Shown piece by piece: positions 21,810 to 34,700 of a stretch of 64,000 nt of DNA. Positions within the stretch are counted from its first letter, which is position 1. Every line of letters starts with the position of its first letter. A program made the position numbers and the translations under genes. Origin of the DNA: Theobroma cacao (lineage: Eukaryota > Streptophyta > Magnoliopsida > Malvales > Malvaceae); the NCBI RefSeq assembly GCF_000208745.1, contig NC_030854.1:21290445-21354444 (forward strand), read 5' to 3'. The notes below the pieces were generated by a model. It was not told the DNA's origin. It saw only the letters and a program-made list of their open reading frames with translations, and made no database searches.

Positions 21810-24680
21810 TATTTGTCAAATGCTGGCTTCAGTTGTCAAATACCTGTAGCAATGTCAGGAATGACAAGGTTGGTTACTCTTGATTTATCTACGCTAAACT
21901 TCCCTGGAGACGTTCCATTGAAGCTTGAAAACCCAAATCTACGAATGCTTGCTCAAAATCTGAGTAAGCTACAAGAGCTTTACCTTGATGGCGTGAACGT
22001 ATCAGCGTAGGGAAAAGAGTTGTGCCAGGCCATATCTGCTTCATTAAGTGAATTGCAAGTGTTAAGCATGTCCAGCTGTTTTCTTCTGGACCAATTGAAC
22101 CTCACCTTTAAAACTTGAAGGATCTCTCTGTTATACATTTGGATAAGAACAATTTGTCTTCTACGATGCCAAAATTCCTTGCTAAACTTTCAAATTTGAC
22201 TTCCTTGCGGCTCAGTTCGTGTGGCTTGCATGGACTATTTCCAAAAGAGATACTCCAGGTAAACAAGCTACAGTCTCTTGAAATAAAATGAAAAAGTTCA
22301 AGGTTCCTTGCCAGAATTCTCTCATAATGGTTCTCTTCGTATCCTAGTGATTAGCAAAACAAAGTTTTCTGAGTCATTAACATTCCACAAGCAACCTTCT
22401 GAACTTGACAAGATTAGACCTTTCCTATTGCAATTTCAGTGGAGCAATTCTGAATTCAATCCCATATCTCCAACAGCTTGTTTATTTGGACTGGTCAAAA
22501 TCCATCATTTGATATGTCCAAAAATCTTGCCTATATAGACCTCTCTCATAATAAACTGACTGGTGAGGTCCAATCATATGACTGGAAAGGCCTTCAAAAT
22601 CTTACTCATATTGATTTAAGTCATAATTCACTTTATGGGAATATTCCCTCCTCTCTTTTGGCACTCCAGTTACTGAAGAAGGTTAAGCTTTCCAACAATC
22701 AATTTAACGGAAAAGTTATTGACGTTCCAAATGCACCACAATCTTTATTGGATACTCTTGATCTCAGTAGCAACCAACTGCAAGGTCCTATACCCAAGTT
22801 TGTTTTTGAGCTCAGTAGAATTTTCATCCTTTCGCTTTCTTCCAACAAGTTCAACGGTACTATACGGCTAGGAGACATTCAGAAGCTTCTCAACCTCACA
22901 TGTCTTGACCTTGGCATAACAATCTGTCTGTCAATGCAACTGGCAGCTATTCTACCTTGGCATCCTTCCCCAAGATTACTAGACTGGAACTGGCTTCTTG
23001 CGGACTGAAAGTCTTTCCTGATCTAAAGAACCAAGCAAGACTTACCTATCTGGATCTTTCAGACAACCAAATTTCAGGTGAAGTACCCAACTGGATTTGG
23101 AATGTCGGTAATGGCCTTCTCCAGCATTTGAACCTTTCATTTGATCAGCTAGTTAGTCTGCAAAAACCTTATCAAATACCTGGTCTCTCAGTCCTTGACC
23201 TGCATTCTAACAAACTTAGTGGTAATATCCCAACTCTTCCTCCATCTGCGAGCTATCTGGATTATTCCAGAAATAACTTTACTTCTTCTTTACCGCCTAA
23301 CATTAGTAGCTGCCTCTCGTGTACTATTTTCTTTTCTCTCTCAAGCAATGGCCTTAAGGGTTTCATTCCTAATTCAATATGTGATGCTGGTTATCTGCAA
23401 GTTCTTGACTTGTCCAACAGCAGTCTGACTGGTGCAGTACCAAAATGTTTAATTGAAAGGATAGTATCTCTAGGGGTACCGAATCTTAGGGGCAACAGTC
23501 TCAGTGGCAATATTCCTGATGCATTTTTAAGTCATTGTTCCATACAAACACTAAATGTCAATGGCTATGAGCTTGAAGGGAAGATTCCAAGATCCCTCGC
23601 TAGGTGCAAAATGCTGGAGGTGTTAGACCTTGGTAACAATCGGATCAGTGATTCCTTCCCTTGCCATTTGAAGAACATATCCACCTTGCGGATTCTGGTT
23701 TTGAGAGCAAATGAATTTCATGGGAAAATTGGTTGTCCAGCAATTATGGCCCCCCGGCCAAAACATCAAATTGTCGACATTGCTCACCATAGTTTTAAAG
23801 GAAGACTACCAGAGAAATGGTTAACAACATGGGAGGCAATGATGGTTGATGACGATGAAGCCCAATTAAGTGTTAAACACCTCCAATTTGAGGTTCTGAA
23901 ATTAACTCAGTGGAATTTATTATCTGCACGGCATAACAGTTACCATGAAAGGTCTAACAATGGAGCTGGTAAAGATCCTAACTGTTTTCTCCTCCATTGA
24001 CTTTTTATGCAACAAATTTGAAGGGCTAATACCAAATGTGATCGGTGAATTCAAAGCACTCTATGCTCTGAACTTGTCACACAATGCTTTCACAGGCGCA
24101 ATCCCACCATCTTTAAGAAAGTTGCAACAGCTGGAATCCGTGGACCTCTCAAGTAATAACCTGTGTGGCAGTATTCCTCAACAGCTGGCAAAACTAAATT
24201 TCCTTGCATTCCTTGACCTCTGACACAACCAACTGGGGGGAAGGATCCCAAAAGGTAATCAGTTCCGGTGGCTTTCAGATGATTCATTTGATAACAATGG
24301 GGGATTATGTGGACCTCCTTTAGAGGCAAAATGTCAATCCCCAGACAGCCCTTCCCTTGAGATTCTGAAACTGGGAAGCAGATCGACCAGAGCTGAGGCA
24401 GGGAGCGATATTCATTGGAATTTTATAAGTGCTGATATAGGTTTTTTCTTTGGGTTAGGAATTGTCATTGCACCCCTTATCTTTTGGAAGAGATGGAGGA
24501 TATGGTATTATAAGCACATTGATCGTGCTCTTTTCAGTCTTTTCCCTCGGCTGGAGAGCTCACCGGAGTCAGAGGAAGAGGCTCAAGCAACGATGGAAAG
24601 GAGCAGGGAATCAATGAAAAGATTTTTAGCTAGTTCCTTTGTTGTCTTTTCCTGTTTTTGGTTTTTTTTTTTTTCATAAA
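21810..24680 (+). pseudogene. receptor-like protein (LRR-RLP), 3' part, multiply broken
   Basis: The stretch encodes some 25 leucine-rich repeats in pieces, e.g. NLTHIDLSHNSLYGNIPSSL, LTYLDLSDNQISGEVPNWIW and LESVDLSSNNLCGSIPQQL. Next come the island/juxtamembrane part, GNQFRWLSDDSF with NGGLCGPPL, a transmembrane helix (IGFFFGLGIVIAPLIFW) and a short cytoplasmic tail (KRWRIWYYKHIDRALFSLFP) with acidic residues. No kinase domain follows, as expected for an RLP. Stops are seen at 22008 (TAG), 22288 (TGA) and 24221 (TGA). Frame changes fall near 22100, 22300, 22480, 22910 and 23930. The last frame runs to TAA at 24678. Joined to 16670-17061 the gene would be close to the usual 950-1050 codons without introns. 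The lesions are spread over the whole part, so decay is not only due to the transposon. Confidence 0.85.
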
Positions 24681-26322
24681 TTCTTTTGAAGAAAAACAAA
24701 TTAAATTATCCTAAAAATAGAAAATGAAAACGAACATTCTCTTCTCAAGTTAGCATTCTTTCAGTTTTATGCAAATAGAAAACGTTTTCACTTCTCTAGC
24801 TGATCATCCTTGCTTGATAACACATTAATATCAAAAGGCTCATCAGGACAACTTATCCAGAATGATACCTGTGATAGAAACAAAACATTAATCTAACACA
24901 TACCTGATCATAATTCAATTCAATTTCACTTGTTCCTATCTTGGTTGGAGGTTTACCAAATAATAAAAATGATTGCTGACTCCAACCACTTAGATTGGAC
25001 CCTGCACCAGAATCTCAGCTCCCTCTTATGAAAATTGAGATCGTTTTGCCTTATGTCAAATCCAACATAAATTGTATTCGTAGCGCCTAGAATTTGAAGA
25101 TGAAACTTTTGCTTAAAACATTTTATCAGTAATTCAGAATAAAGATTTTTCCTCAACTTGATATGGGAAGAAGGGCTAATGGAGTTCACAAGGGAAACTA
25201 GAGTAATTCTTCTGAAGTGATTATATTACTTGGTTCTACTTGCATCAATGAGAAGAAAAGCAAATGCAGGAAAGCATTTCTACTGATGAAAAAGTTGAGT
25301 CATGGCATAATATAAATTGGTACTAGCATTTAGAGTTGAGTCCAAGATATAGGATTCATCTGCACATGATGCAGTGCAAGAGTAAAGCATCCTGACTAAT
25401 TTTGTTTAAGGCAGCTTTGCTTGTTTCAATGTAAGGAATGCACGAATGCATCTTTCCTGATATGATAAAAAGCAATGTCATGCCCTAATATCAATGTGCT
25501 TCTATGGAATCTATTCTATAGATAGCCTAGCAATTTTCTTCTGCAGTCATTCAAGTCTTGCAGATTGCAGCAATTGGTGCCATAATCATGGGGCATATAC
25601 ATTTATATTTCAACAAGTGTAAAATTCCATTCATGCCACAGCTTCAACCACTGATTAAAAACCTTTTCCAAATTCTTAACTGGTAAAAATTTGCAGATAT
25701 ATTGTTGATTAAGGATTTAATTGAATTCAATAATCCAAAAAATGCTTAATTGTTTTAATTTGAAATATTTCAGAGCCTTTTTCTTGAATTTAATCTCTTT
25801 GCAACCATATAGTGTTTGGTTTAATAGTTGATACATGATTTCTTTACTCAAATAACAAAGTTCGAATTTCTCTTTTTCTCTAATTTTCTTTTAAAAAAAT
25901 AATGAAATATAATTGATTAAATTTTGAAACATACGTGAATTAAACATTCTCATGAAAATCAACTAGAAGTGATCTTTATATAAAGTATGATTGATTTAAA
26001 ATATAATTGATTTTGATTTTAAAATTTTAATTCTGACCAATCAAAGTAACTGATTTTTTTTTATATAAAATATTTATGAGTTATAAATATAGCATATATG
26101 TTCATATAACAATAACATTTATGTTATAAGTATTTATCTACAAACTACAATAAGATTAAATTTCGTTCCTTTATTGCTGAGCTTGAAGTTTACTAAAATT
26201 CTAAATCTTACTCAATTAGTGTACACATACATTACTATTTTAGCTTTGGCTAGTAATTCTTTATTCATTCTCTGTTAATAAAGAAAACTTGCAGAATACG
26301 AATCTTACATTTCCTCGAGATA
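24681..26322. other. intergenic; 5' flank of PQ-loop copy B
   Basis: 24681-25660 shows no gene. From about 25663 to the ATG at 26323 the sequence matches the flank of copy A (12495-13225), so the duplicated block included at least 660 bp of upstream DNA. The flank of copy C does not match, so copies B and C may be expressed differently. Confidence 0.6.
25812..25890 (+). repeat. SINE-like element in the 5' flank of copy B
   Basis: TTTGGTTTAATAGTTGATAC and, 30 bp later, AAAGTTCGAATTTC correspond to the A- and B-box-like blocks of the copy at 12643. Its position relative to the PQ-loop start codon is the same, so it was copied with the gene rather than inserted independently. Confidence 0.4.
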
Positions 26323-27916
26323 ATGGCAATTACATGTCCAAGACGTGGGGAATGCTGGGAGTGGGCGAGGGTGTACATAAACTACTGTATTTGCAGCGCA
26401 AGAGATGAAGGCTCGTTTGCTTTGGGTTTGATCAGTATCATAAGTTGGAGCGTCGCTGAAATCCCTCAGATTATCACCAACTATAAGGAGAAGTCGGTTG
26501 AGGGCTTCTCCCTCGGTTTCTTGATCACTTGGATTGTTGGGTGACTATTTTTTCTTTTCCTACTTCCATATTATTTACCGGACCATTCTGTTTCACTTTT
26601 GTTTCTTGCTTATGCACTTGCAGGGATCTTTTTAATCTTTTCGGTTGTATTCTTGAACCGGCTACGGTCAGTGATTTGCTCGATTCCTGTATATACATGG
26701 TGATTGTTACCTGTTTTGGGTGTTTGGTACTGTTTCCATATCAGACAGCAGGGCCGGCCCTCGGGTGAAGCCACCCAAGGGCTTTAGGCCCCCAATTGGA
26801 AGAGATCTCAATTTTAGAGAAAATTTATAATTTTATAATAATTATAATATAATTAATTATATTAAAAATATATAAAAATTTAAAAAATAATTAATAAAAT
26901 TATTTGTTCTTTCACTTTTTTAATTATGTGTTTAATAAATCTCAATTTTCTATTACTTATTTATTTTTAAAATGTTATTAATTCTCAACTATATTCTCTC
27001 ATTTTCAATAAACTAACAGCCATATGTATTTAATCATCTTCGACAACTATTTTTTTCTCACTTATTTCTCTTATTTTCAATCAACGCTTTTAATGATTTT
27101 CAACAACTATTTTTTTTTCTATATATAAAACCAATTATATTTTTAAACGTATAATATCTACTTTTGAAATCTTCTTTTCTCATTTGTTCTTTCTTCCTTT
27201 AATTTTAATTTTTTTCCAAAAAATACACAACAAGTCTGTTCTTTTATTATCTTCATAAAACTGTGAACCTCATTTGAAAGATTATTGCCTTAATCTTGAA
27301 TGTTCCTAAAAATATAGCAACTATTCTAACATTGATGGTTTCGGTTTATTTTCAGAGTTAAAAATTTTTAAAAAAATTATGCACAAAGAAAACAGTCCAA
27401 TTGACATACTTAATCACATAAAAAGACTAGATTCTTTTCCGAATGTATATATTGTTTTTAGAAAAATATTAACAATTCTAGTAAGTGTTGCTTCAGAAAA
27501 AAAAAGGTTTTTTCAAAATTAAAATTAAAAAAATCTTATTTAAGATCAACAATGTTTCAAGAAAGATTAAATGGATTGGTTATATTATCAATTGAAAAAA
27601 AATATTAAAAAAACTTAATTATAAAAGTTTAATTAAAAATTTTACATCTCAAAAAGGTAAAAAAATAAAATTTTAATAATTTTTTTCATTTCAATTAAAA
27701 AAAAACTTCATTTGAATATTTCGTTTTAAACTTTTAAATTTATTGGGCTACCACTGTCAAACAGGTGCAACTTTTTTGCTGTCCAGTGTAAAAACATGCA
27801 TCTATTCATTGCTAAAAGACATTTCACATTAGCACAGAATGACTTTTTTTACTAGCGACACTTTATCCTCTTGCTTTCTGAAATATTAAGAATAAATCTT
27901 CATGGAGCTCTAGTCT

Positions 27917-27954
<38 letters not shown>

Positions 27955-30900
27955 AACTTGCTTTACAGCATGTTGAGCTCTAGTCTAGTTTGAAAGAAAT
28001 AATTATTTTGATTTTCTATGGGGATTATTACTGCAGCCAGTATACTGAAACTTTATTGCTTCTCTTTGCAGCTTCCGACGCAATACCATATGGCAGTTGT
28101 AAGAATGTACTAACCCAAAATGTTGTTAGTGTAGTCAATTCTTAATAAGTATATTGTTCTAATTCTCAGTTATTGATTTACATGACCTTCGTCAAAGCAC
28201 AGTTGTATACAATGACTAGCTCAATTCTTGCGGCCCAGACTGTGTACTATGGTCACATTTATCCTCGATTAAAGTTCAAAGGAGTGTGCCACAAGGTAAG
28301 AAGTTAAACTACATTTCTCTTAGAAAAGTTTAGGCAACAAGTTAAAGCTCTGCACTCCCGAAACTAGTGAACCTAGTAGAGAAAGGAAATAGACTATTTT
28401 GTTAAATGGTGAGCAGGAGAGAAAAATGTTTAGTTTTTCATTAAACCAAGACTAGCTTGTATGGTATTTTATGTTGTATATTTAAATGATATCAATCTTT
28501 TGATTGCATTTAACTAAAAGGTCAAAAAAAAAAAAAGAATTGGGAACGAATACACAAATCAATTGTGTTTTTCATGTTACTTCAGAAGAGTATATGGTAT
28601 CTTATGGAATTAGTGTATTGTTATGATCATGCAAATACATGAAACAGATTCTTGGTCATCTTGATATGGATTTTGTAAACTTGATTTCTCGAAAATTCGA
28701 TTTCAGCTGACTTGTAGTTTAAACAATTATGTATAATTGGTTCTGTCAGGTCTTAATAAAATAGATTTGATTGCTTTACCAAGGGATGAATCACTAGGGT
28801 GCTAATTGTTCTCAATTTTATGTTTAATAATCAATATGGATGGAAATTAATTGTTGGAAGCCCATACACAAGGAAGTGAAAAGGGAATAAATGTAAATAA
28901 TCTACTTAACCATTTGTATCAGAATAACAATGAATCAATAAACCATCTTTTACCTAATTGTCCAACAGCTTAAAAGTTATGGTCTCCAGTTTTTGCTTTG
29001 TTCATAGTGGCTTGGCCACTTGGGTGATTCCAGATATAGTGGTTGATTTATTACATGCTTGGAAAATGAGTTTCAGAAAACACACATATTGGGAGGGCTG
29101 TAGATTTTAGTGTCCTTAGCTCTAATGCGAAGAAATAAAAGCTTGATATGCAGAAGTTGGAATTGCATTTGTAGGATATTAACTTATTTTCACCGACATT
29201 CTATTTGGACATTCAAGATGTATTTAATATTTCTTTCTAATTTCTTGTTTGATTATGTGCTGCTTTTTCACTTAGTATGTTCCATTTTGCTGTTAATAAA
29301 TTTTAAGCATACGAGGAAAAAAACTTTCAAATTATTGTGGTAGGAGGTCTTAAGTTGAGAGATCAAGTCTATGTAACTTTTTATGTTCCTGATATGTGGC
29401 CATGGAACAATCTCAAAGTATCTAACCATGATATGCTATGGAATCTTCATGATATTCGCTCAGTTGTTTTCTCCATACTTGTATTTAGTTTCCCCGCAGT
29501 GGAGATCAACATAAATATAACCTTCTGAAAGCATTGCAGGAGTATTAAACATCTTCATTGGTTTTTGATGGTCGCATTGTTTTCTATGAAGGTTTTTATT
29601 TTGTTTTCATAGATGTATCACGCAACAAAATTCCACAATTCACTGTGTTTCATATGTAGGGCTCCAAAGAGCACCAACCTGAGGCGGTGGAAAAAGTTGG
29701 GGAACAGATTAACAATCTTGATGTGAAACAAGTTATTGATGCTGACAGATTAAGTTCTCCTATTCCTCTACCAGCAATTAATGTAAAGAGTTCTCCGGGC
29801 AGAGAATTTTACTACATGTAATTCAATATTCACCTTTAAGTTCTCACACTTTCACTATTTTGCTTTACTTTTTGGACCTAACACCTCAACAACCTTTGTA
29901 CATGAGAAACACAAACAATATGATTCATTTTCTTTTCTTTTCTTTTTTTGAAGTTTGCATCTGGATTCTGTTATTTTTTGGAATATTTGGTTTCACTGAA
30001 CTTAGAATTGGTTCTGCCATCCAAGTTAAAAGATCAAATTTCCTTATATACCTCCTGGATTGTCATTTAGTTAAGCATATGTCATAGACTTAGAATTGGT
30101 TTACCCACTTCCCTGCCTACATGTGCACTTGCAAATACATATATTTTACTGTATGTCACTTTCTGTTTGTTCAACAAAATTTTGGGACATTTAGGAAGAA
30201 AAAGTAACTGATAGATGCTGATGCAGACACTAAGAAGATAGACTTAGAGCGAGTTTTCTCATACTTTTTGGGATCCTGAAAGAAGGTTAGAAACCAAGTT
30301 TTCAGTGACCAGTAGGACATCTAATGAGTCAAACTACTTCAAGACATATGTCATACCGAAAGATGGAGATCACAGAAAACCATATGCATATTTTGATATG
30401 CCCTTCTGAATGATGCATATAGTGATGATCTAATAGTTTCAGTTTGTTTTTTTTATATTATGTTAGGTCAGCAAGATCTCTATCAACAAGTCATACTCCC
30501 ACAGAAGGATCCTTCCTTGCACGAAGAATGACGACTCCTTTTCATACAAGAAATTCAGTTGAAGAGCCATTGCTCAGTGCACATGTTTCTACCCAGACTG
30601 CCTCCCCTCCAAGCACCAAATCATTGTTATGCTTGGTGACTATTAATTAACTTGAAGAACTACATTCTATTCTATTCTAAAAAGAATGTAATATATGAAT
30701 TAACTTTTCTCTGTTTCAGGTATCTGCATTAATGTTCATTGCCACATTTAATTTCCAGCTCTCAGCATTTAATAAACTTCACTTAAAGCCTGAGATAATA
30801 AATCAAGGATTCGCGATACAAATAGGAAGAAAGCTTCTCCAGGTAGTTCAACCTGCTATTAGTTTCCTCCATATGTGCATAATCAGTTGCTGGAACAGCA

Positions 30901-33192
30901 CACTTATATGTATAGCCTGATATTAAAGCATTCTAGAGTTTCTCCTAGGCCTCCTCTATCCAACATGTTTGTTAACCCTAATTTATTTACTTTTTTATGG
31001 GCATTACCTATTTTATTTGACTTCCAGTTGTAGTGTGTCAAAAATTGGGAATTCATCTTTGTTGTAGACAAGCATGTAAATTGGATGCCACCATGTTTTA
31101 GGGAATTGGAAAGCTCTTGAATGCCTATTGGCTTCATAGCTCTTATTTTTTATGCCCTTTTGCTTCAACTAGATTGAATTCATTGTGATATTTTAAATTA
31201 AACTTTGCTGAAGAGGAATAGGCATCACCAACCATTTACTGGGATTTCAGGTAAATGCTGCGTCATTAGGAGAAAGTGGCATTGGAGGAGGCAGCAGGGT
31301 TGGAACTTTTCTTGGTTGGGCAATGGCAGCTATTTACATGGGTGGACGCCTTCCCCAAATTTGCTTAAATGTAAGTTTTGCAGGAACCAAATGAGTAGTG
31401 TGTTTTAACTGTTTCTCATAAAAAGATGAAAGTGTTTAAATGCTATATGTTCTTCTATTTTGACTTGATTGCTCACGTCCCCTTGAACTTTCAATTTTAA
31501 ATTTCTAATCCTTCAACTTCTTAGTAACTATAGTGTTAGACTGAACTTCTATCAGATGTGTATAAGTATGGTTCTTATACATTGGTAACTTGGGGCAAGC
31601 TAGCATTATATGTAAGACTTCCCCTCCTTGCCAGGCCAAGTAGAATAAGAACAGTGCCTCCTCTTACTGCCTGCTGATCCTTAAATGAAATATAGCAAAG
31701 GATATCAGGATTAGAATTCTAGGGCTTTAGATAAAACAGGATCTAATACCATGATACTAAACCATTAGACCTAAATACTTAAGCTAGTAGATTGGGGCCA
31801 AATTAATATTATGTCTGTTATAGTATTAAATTCTCTTTCTAGTTGTCACAAGTTTTGTGATACAATGTTATTTTTTCACAAAGCATGTGTTTAATAAAAG
31901 AATTATTACACTTTTGACTAGTGGAGGAAGGATTGCCTTGGTATCTATGCTTTGTATGTCCAAAATCATGAAATTTTTTGGCAACATTTTGTTTTAAGCT
32001 GACAACTTGAATATCATGTATTTGAGTTGAACTTAATGTAGTTTTCCCGTTCAACTTTGCAGATTAGAAGAGGCAATGTAGAGGTAAGCATATTCATTAA
32101 TATTTTAGTTCTCAATACCCACATGAAAGCAAGAACACACAAAAAATTTTGGTGGCATGTGCTGCTCCTTTTTGTTTATAAAACGTTTTGAATCACTGGA
32201 ATAAGCATGCAGCATATTTAGAGCTTGTTTTTTCTACTTGGGATTAGAGGAAAAAGTATTCTGTGAATTGGAGCTTTTTGGGAAGTGCTTTGGAATTAAA
32301 ATTATATGAAAGAATTAATAATATCTTTTTCAGCTCAAAATCTTCATTCAATACCTCTGTCAATTGTCAAATGCTGCTTAGCTATATGAAATAAAAGAAC
32401 AATGCTTTTGAAGCCAGTCATATAAGCATGGCACTTAATATATAGTTCTTTATCATTGTCACCGAAATGAGAGAACTGAGAAAAAGAGGGAGGAAGGCTG
32501 GGAGGGGACATGTTGTATTTATATCAATTTGTATGCAGGGTCTGAATCTTGTATGGCTTGTCCACGTGTGCAGGGTCTGAACCCTTTTATGTTTGTCTTC
32601 GCTTTGGTTGGAAACTCCACATATGTTGCAAGGTAAATTTGGTCAACTCATCATTGATGTTTGGCTTCACTTCGAGTCCTGTTCATCATTGTATTGAGTG
32701 TGGTTTGTACTTGAACCATTTCTCAGCTACCTAATGGTGCATATTTGTTCCACTGTTGTTGTTACCTTTCCTTTTTTTTTGTTTCCCTGTAGCATACTTG
32801 TCAAGAGCACGGATTGGTCAAGAATCAGACCAAATTTACCATGGCTGGTGGATGCAGGAGGATGCGTGCTGCTTGATATTTTTGTATCCTTATTAACGAT
32901 GGTTCTGATATAATGCTTTTTAAATTTTGTAATGGATGTGTTATTTAGAGTCACAAACCCTGGGAATTTTTTATTTTGTTGAGTAATACTTTTTGATTTT
33001 TATGGTGTCGCTTATGTTGCCCACTGTTTCTCCTTATTATCATTAATTGAGTTGCTACAGTCACCCTGAAAAAATTTCATATTCTTTGTAGAACCTTATT
33101 GCATTTTGCAGATACTGATTCAGTTCTTATACTTCTGCTATTGGGCACCTCAAGATGCAGAGTATAAGCATGAAAACTTGAATGCATCTTAA
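26323..33192 (+). CDS. PQ-loop vacuolar amino-acid transporter (YPQ1/PQLC2-like), copy B, 12 exons, 400 aa
   Basis: Exons by GT-AG and frame: 26323-26540, 26624-26666, 28072-28098, 28203-28295, 29660-29817, 30467-30635, 30720-30842, 31251-31370, 32063-32083, 32574-32632, 32793-32883, 33112-33192. They total 1203 bp and join without a stop. The protein has two PQ-loop repeats: EIPQII (P48-Q49) and GRLPQI (about P312-Q313). Between them are hydrophobic spans (LYTMTSSILAAQTVYYGHIY) and a long serine-rich loop (about residues 128-236, SARSLSTSHTPTEGSF). The family is seven-helix transporters of vacuolar/lysosomal membranes; yeast Ypq1 and animal PQLC2 export cationic amino acids. Substrate here is inferred. 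Intron 2 carries a hAT element and a poly-T insertion, intron 4 a LINE fragment. Copy C is its tandem duplicate. Confidence 0.93.
26749..27756 (+). mobile_element. hAT transposon remnant in intron 2 of copy B, 1008 bp, with 8-bp target duplication
   Basis: Starts CAGGGCCGGCCC after TCAGACAG (26741-26748) and ends GGGCTACCACTG before TCAAACAG (27757-27764). The 8-bp flanks differ by one base. Copy C has the uninterrupted site (TCAGACAG followed by GTGCAAC, 40719-40733). Inside, 27400-27610 reads as a broken hAT C-terminal dimerisation domain (RLDSFPNVYIVFRK, VSVASE, then in another frame YLRSTMFQERLNGL). It is a deletion derivative that cannot encode a transposase. Confidence 0.9.
27921..27974 (-). 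mobile_element. short retroposed insertion (poly-T/poly-A) with 16-bp target duplication
   Basis: A 54-bp insert of 27 T, 9 A and CTTGCTTTACAGCATGTT lies between two perfect copies of GAGCTCTAGTCTAGTT (27905-27920 and 27975-27990). Copy C has a single copy of that 16-mer followed directly by TGAAAGAAA. A long target duplication with a homopolymer at one side is typical of LINE-mediated retroposition, here of a very truncated RNA. Confidence 0.8.
28921..29105 (+). mobile_element. LINE zf-RVT fragment in intron 4 of copy B (partly deleted)
   Basis: NESINHLLPNCPTA-like reading followed by WSPVFALFIVAWPLG matches the second half of the better-preserved fragment in copy C (41822-42230). The first half present in C is missing here. 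Confidence 0.5.
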
Positions 33193-34700
33193 ATGATGGC
33201 AAAATAGCCCTTTGTTGAAGGGTCTCTCTCTCATGTGAGTTTTTGTGCATACATGTGCATGCATCTGTTTAAGGGTCTAGGCAGTATTTATAATTAATAT
33301 AAATTTGAACAATGGTTTTAATTTTTTTTAATTTTTCTAATTAGGAATAAGAGGTGATTTTAACTGAAAATCTAGTTTGGGAGATAAAATGTGGTTATTA
33401 TGGGGCTATTGCCTCAGCCTCAAAGGTGGTTTTATGCAATATTGATGGTAATTGTGCTAGGTGAGCATTCATAATTTCAAGGTTATCTGCTTGAGTTTAC
33501 TTTTATTGATCCTTGCTTGCCAGGGATTCTTTTCCAATTGGAATGAAGTTGGCGGAGCTGGGGGACATGTCGATGCCATGTGCTTTGGATGCGTGATGAT
33601 AACTCTTCTTTCGGATTTGTTCAGTCAGTGCAGAAGATGACAGCTGCTTTTGATCTTGGCAAAATTTGTGTAGCCTCTGTTACTGCATTTTTGCCTACCT
33701 CTACCCACTCTTTATTCTGCTTTGAATTCTCTCCTCCTTATATTTATTATTTTTATTAAATTAATATTTTAAAAATAAAACATACAGGGATTTTATATTT
33801 TTATTATCTTTTAAAGTTACTAATACAGTAATCATTTATGCTACATTTATAGTTTAATCAACTTCCTTCATATTTAAAAGAGTAACTAAATTTAGGTTTG
33901 AGTCATTCTGAATTTACTTGCTTTGTTTATTTATCAGTTATAATTTGTTTCCTATGATTTATCTGGTTATTGGTTTTAGGTTTTAATTATTATATTATAT
34001 AGTTTCTCTGTCCAATTCTTTCCCTATTTCTTAAAAGAACAAAAAAATCTATAACTTTAGTGTATTTTTCATTAGAATTTTTTAAAAGAAATTGATGTTC
34101 CATGACTTGTGCCACCAAAAATTAAAAAGAATTATAAAAAAAATAAATTTTGCTTATAAAAATAAGAAAATACAAAAAAAAAAGAAAGGAAAAGAAAAGA
34201 ATAGGAGAGATGGAGGCATTATTCCTAGGATTCCGAAAGTTGCTTTATAACAATTTTTTAGTATACTAAAACATCTTAAATTAAAATAATGTTCAATGCA
34301 CTGGAACTACCATTCCATCTACTAATGTGTTTCAGCTGCTAACAACATTAACAAAATCTAGTGTCATGTCAATTGACTAATAAGATCATACCATATGATT
34401 AAATAAACACCCCCTCACTTTTCAAATCAGTGTCCAGGATAGACACGTGGCATGACTCCATTTGTTAAAAAACTATTTAATTTTTTTATTTTGAAAACAA
34501 ACAAAATAATAGTTCTATTTTTGAAATAAAGAATTGAAAATTTTATTAAAAAATAAATTCCTAATTTTCGAAAAAAAATGAAAATTTTAAAATTCTCCTT
34601 TTTATTTTGTTCTTCAAAATTTTAAGATCTACCCTTCCCAAATTAAAAAACCAAAATTTATATAATATTTTTTTTACAGTTTTTGTAATATAAAAAATGA
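33193..34700. other. 3' flank of copy B, then AT-rich spacer
   Basis: 33193 to about 33735 is a shortened version of the 3' flank of copy C (46384 to about 49105). It shares ACTTTTATTGAT-CTTGCTTGCCAG and GGCAAAATTTGTGTAGCCTC-like blocks. After 33735 the homology ends and the sequence is AT-rich with no gene. Confidence 0.7.

Noticed and set aside
29110..31408. Small frames inside the introns of the PQ-loop genes
   Set aside because: They are intron read-through or partial exon readings (e.g. 30444-30650, 30732-30920) already covered by the spliced model.
32536..32573. Alternative exon 10 acceptor in copy B (GCAGGGTCTGAA repeated 35 bp upstream)
   Set aside because: Use of the upstream AG would add 35 bases and shift the frame; copy C shows the same arrangement with the downstream site in frame.
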